NCBI GenBank assembly: GCA_022495005.1
Contig: JAGYXB010000612.1
Location: forward strand, 372,001-436,000
DNA from: Rhyacophila brunnea
Lineage: Eukaryota > Arthropoda > Insecta > Trichoptera > Rhyacophilidae
Reading direction: 5' to 3'
DNA length: 64,000 nt
The notes under the pieces were generated by a model. It was not told where the DNA came from, ran no database searches, and saw only the letters and a program-made list of their open reading frames with translations. Position numbers and translations under genes: made by a program. Positions 60,388-64,000 of this stretch are shown here, in pieces. Every line of letters starts with the position of its first letter. The stretch's first letter is position 1.

Positions 60388-60671
60388 TTTTGTTTTTACG
60401 AGAGAATCATGTTAGCGGCGGAGAACACTGCAAGAAGCCGTACAGCGCGCGCACGCCGCAGAGGGCCCTCATGGCACTTGCTTTGCGGACTAAGCTGTGC
60501 GCAAAGCAAGTGCTTTTTACGCCTCTTGTGCCACGCGGTGGTCCTTATGTTTTTACTCTCGGTCCAAATACACATTGAAAAATGAACATGTATTTTCTTG
60601 CCAGAACCGCGATTCGAACTCCGCACCCACGACACTACAGGCCGGCACGTCACCGATCGGGCATCTCAGCC
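60388..60671 (-). mobile_element. tRNA-derived SINE with a different central module (chimera)
   Basis: On the minus strand the head runs from 60671 with GGCTGAGATGCCCGATCGGT and the B-box GAGTTCGAATCGCGG, then TTTTTCAATGTGTAT, like family I. The middle (60404-60565) is GC-rich and unlike family I. It ends with TCTCGTAAAAACAAAAATCT, again like family I. The middle holds a perfect 14-bp hairpin. Confidence 0.6.
60474..60513. repeat. perfect 14-bp hairpin followed by T5
   Basis: GCACTTGCTTTGCG at 60474-60487 is complementary to CGCAAAGCAAGTGC at 60500-60513, with a 12-base loop, and TTTTT follows on the plus strand. It lies within the chimeric SINE. Confidence 0.85.
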
Positions 60672-63530
60672 ATTAATATACTTATAAACCTATATAATTT
60701 TCGTTATTTTGTAGCCAGGGAACTGAAATACTTAACGGGTGTGGAGTAGGAGGCAACCGATTTAGAGTGTGGAAGAAAATGAGATAAACTTAAACACGTG
60801 TCGAGAATACGCTTATCCTTCATTTTGACGTCTATAATATGTGGTTCATTTTTGTAGGACACTCGAAAACCCTGCGTCAAAATGTAGTGTATTGAGGTAT
60901 AGCATATCGGAATTCCATTTATTAATCTGTTCTATGTTTGTAACATACTACCTACTATTCAATATACTACATATACAATATATATATAATAAATCATGAC
61001 TCAGGTATCAATATAGTGACTTGGGTAAGAATATTCACTGCGATATTTATGACAAGCAGATAGAAAAACTTGTAAGAAAAAGTTTAATTACGTAAAAAAT
61101 ATTTGTTTTTTTTGCACAATGATGATCGCTGTGAGTTAATTTTGATGTTTATTGAACCAGTGTTATTGAGTAATATTCTCGCTTCGGAGAAGAAGATAAA
61201 TCACTAAAAATTCACTAATCAATAATTTATAACCAATTAATAGATCGTGAATGTTCAAATATCACGTAATTCACATTTAGATATATGAAATATGCACTGA
61301 CTGCAAGAATATTGTACAGGATATCCTCAAAGTCTCTGTAATGTATATAAAAAAAATCAAATTTCTAATACTTAAGTAGGTATATATTTCTTATAAAATT
61401 ATCAATTTTGTCTTTACAAAACAGTTCGCATTGGTCACCTGGTAAAATGTCTACAAAGTCGTGAATCTTGGGTTCTGGTAAATCTACATGCTACTATTTT
61501 TCCCTACCCAGAATTTCCATTTCTTGCAAAAAAAAATTATTTAGGAAAACTTCGGATTGATTATTTTCAATTAATTATAAAAGGTAGACAGTATTACAAT
61601 ATCTACTGTTTATCTATCACTTGGTTTCTACCATAGTGTATGTATCGCTAGATTTCAAAATCAGCCATGTCCATAATAGATGAATAGGAGAAAAACAGCT
61701 TTTTGTTTTCTCAAATACATAGTCACAAGAGTGAAAGTTTATATTATTTCGAGTAAAAAATATTTAAAATTAATAAATTTCACATTTTGATAATGAGGAA
61801 ATGTTAAAAAACAGTAGTTCTTCAGCAATTCACAAAAAGTCAAAAATACCTAAAGGTGGACTTGGCTGACACATATATTAAAATCTCAATTCTACGAGTT
61901 TAAATACCTACGTAATGCGTTAGCAATGATACTAAAATGTTACAACATATTAGTCACAAATTTATATGATATCTTAGCTATATTATATTTATATTAAATA
62001 TAAATAAATATTAATTATCCATTCAGAAGACTACCATAGGGTATTAATCTACAAGTTATTTATTTATTTTCCTTAACTAAACATATAACTTAACTTACAT
62101 CGATAAAGTATTAATAATTTCGGATATTTCACTTAAATGAGAGAAAGTTTATAAGTACAGTTTTCTTCTGTCTTTTAAATTGTGCAGTAGACTTGTACAC
62201 ACATTTTTTTTGTATTCACAGTAAAAGCCTCAAACAACTAACACATACGCTGGCATTATATTTACATACATTTAAATGTGAGGCATACATACTTAAAGAA
62301 AATTTGGCGCTACTTTTCGGTACTGACGTGTATGCCGGCGTTTGTGGCATTTTTAAATGCCAGTGTGTAAGAAGACTAATTTTATTGTGAACACAGCTGA
62401 CTTAGCAACATTATCCGGATGCCACAACAACTGGACTGTTACCAGTTTGACGCTGGTAAAGATTAATAAAATGCAAGCACTATTTTTGGTCATTACCAAT
62501 AATAATGACACAACATCATTCTTAATATGCTATCAAGTGTTTTTTTTTTTATAAAACTTCACTCTGTAATGATTAAAGCTTTAGATATTTTATATATAAT
62601 ATTTAATAATAATAATATGGTGCTTCAAAAAATATACAGTGAACTTCAGTTACACGCTGTATGAAACATGCACTGTTCGAGATATAAATAATATATTTAC
62701 TGAAATAAATTTCATAGCCGAACCGGTTGTCGTAGTGTTACCGTTTGAAATATCTGTTGACCCAATAAGACAATTTTTTATAATATTATTATTATGATAA
62801 TAACTTTATAGTGTAAAAAACGCACACTTTCAAATCGTTCAAGTAAAGTTGCGTTAACAACCCGGTTCTTGGCCTACGCGAGTAATTGAAATAAGCTGAC
62901 TTATTGCCTTAATGTCAAAAATAATGGGATATTTAAATAAGTCAGTTCAGATACAACCTTGCATTATCAATGACGTTTGTAATATTGGCAGATTGATTTG
63001 AAATTAAATGAATTTTATTTTATTATTTCCGTATACTCCCTTGGCCGTCCTTAAAGTGATTCGATCGTTTTTTCCTTGATAAAACGTATTATAAAAATTC
63101 AATTGATTTATAAAAGACGTTAATTTTAATAAACCAATAAATATTTAAACAATACTAGCTACCTAGAGTATCTGAAACTATGTCATATAAGAAAAAATGT
63201 GGCGTGGTAAAAAATTAGCTATTTTGTAGTGAAAAATAAAACTTGAATAGTAGAAATTTGAAATTTTGTTTTTAATATTACATCAAAGTGGAATAATATA
63301 TATATATATAAGTTAATAGACTTAACTTACCCACAACACCCCACCAAAAGCATACAAAGAGGACTACGTACTAATATAATATATCCAATTTTATTTTTCT
63401 TATATTTATTGCAATAAAGAGTTTATCAGCAAAATGAGCATACTTAAAAAATACGATTCGATTGATAATAGATGCTAACGTTAAAACTAACCAGCACATA
63501 TCATTTACCAAAAGTATTTAACTATGGTGA
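60672..63530. other. AT-rich spacer
   Basis: Short open frames at 62193-62390 and 62357-62554 are not convincing. There is a (TA)n run at 63296-63311. No other feature is supported. Confidence 0.45.
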
Positions 63531-63536
63531 ACATGT

Positions 63537-64000
63537 TTTTTTTTTTTTTACCGAGGCTTTGACTGCGACTTGCTGTCGTATCGCCTCTTCTCTTCTAGAA
63601 GGGGATCCGTCGATCAGGTCCTCACTCCTATTCTGTTAAATAACTTTAGAATTTTGCATAGCTCTTCCGTCTTACCCACCGCCAGGACACCCTTCAATTC
63701 GTCGACATTCTCATAGATATCCGCAATTCGCAGTTGTACTCTGTGAAGTTCATATTTAGGGCATTGTATTGCTATATGTACAATGTCCTCTAAAACATGA
63801 CATTCATCGCAGAGTTGCGATTCGCTTTTTCCCATGAGGACTTCAAATCTTTTTCCCATTGTATGCCCTGTTCTTAGCCTCAATATTAACTAAAGCTTAT
63901 TCCTCGTCAAAGGAGATTCTACAAACCAGGGCACCTCTTGTGGTGATGGTAGAATAAACTTACTCCATTTCCCCTTTTCTAATGATGCCCTATGGTGAAA
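63537..64000 (-). pseudogene. jockey/R1-like retrotransposon 3' end, runs off the window
   Basis: The minus strand is open in one frame from the window edge to 63614, apart from one TAG near 63890. It reads VPWFVESPLTRNKL, the stop, LILRLRTGHTMGKRFEVLM, then CDECHVLEDIVHIAIQCPKY, and ends GVRT. The R-L-R-T-G-H-T block and C-x2-C-x7-H-x4-C motif are the usual post-RNase H C-terminus of jockey and R1-type elements. After the stop come about 60 bp of 3' untranslated sequence and a poly(A) tail, seen as the T run at 63537-63550. The 5' part lies right of the window. Confidence 0.85.

Noticed and set aside
60396..60653. Basic 85-codon minus-strand frame as a gene
   Set aside because: It reads through the tRNA-derived head and body of a SINE.
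1..64000. CRISPR array, prophage, bacterial operon or defence system
   Set aside because: No regularly spaced direct repeats, no prokaryotic gene packing, and clear eukaryotic introns and retroelements.

Overview
This window looks like AT-rich animal, almost certainly insect, nuclear DNA. It has long introns with GT/AG sites, many AT-rich spacers, tRNA-derived SINEs with A/B-box heads, RTE-like and jockey/I-like retrotransposon ruins, and a dense load of short inverted-repeat elements. I see no operons, Shine-Dalgarno sites, CRISPR arrays or rRNA. The order cannot be fixed from sequence alone; a sap-feeding hemipteran or a lepidopteran would both fit.

The only host gene I can defend is on the minus strand. 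Three small exons (50976-51137, 26131-26207, 22588-22678) join in perfect phase (TT|T and A|AT codons). They give about 109 residues: a secretory signal peptide, then a region resembling the N-terminal pro-region of secreted animal haem peroxidases. The initiating exon was not found, and the catalytic domain was not seen; it should lie below 22.5 kb, probably left of the window. The gene spans at least 28.5 kb here, with a 24.8 kb intron and a 3.5 kb intron.

Almost everything else is transposon debris. From left to right: a hAT-like end with repeated CCCGGGATT blocks (1-720); a first SINE/repeat zone (3.9-9.5 kb); a cluster of TIR elements and an RTE-like ruin (10.3-13.9 kb); TIR elements including a clear hAT-type MITE with an 8-bp target duplication (16.2-20.3 kb); the peroxidase introns, which hold a 227-bp palindrome (25.0 kb), a MULE-like MITE with a 9-bp duplication (26.3 kb) and a 1.24 kb foldback with two nearly identical 577-bp arms (40.6-41.8 kb); and a right-hand retrotransposon zone (52.5-64 kb). 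That last zone holds two readable RTE-like fragments, one inserted into a SINE with a 13-bp duplication, and a jockey-like 3' end running off the window.

I did not find an undescribed multi-gene system. The most interesting structures are the long foldback in the peroxidase intron, the nested SINE/LINE insertion, a chimeric SINE with a replaced central module, and an uncharacterised 300-bp repeat present twice in nearly identical form.
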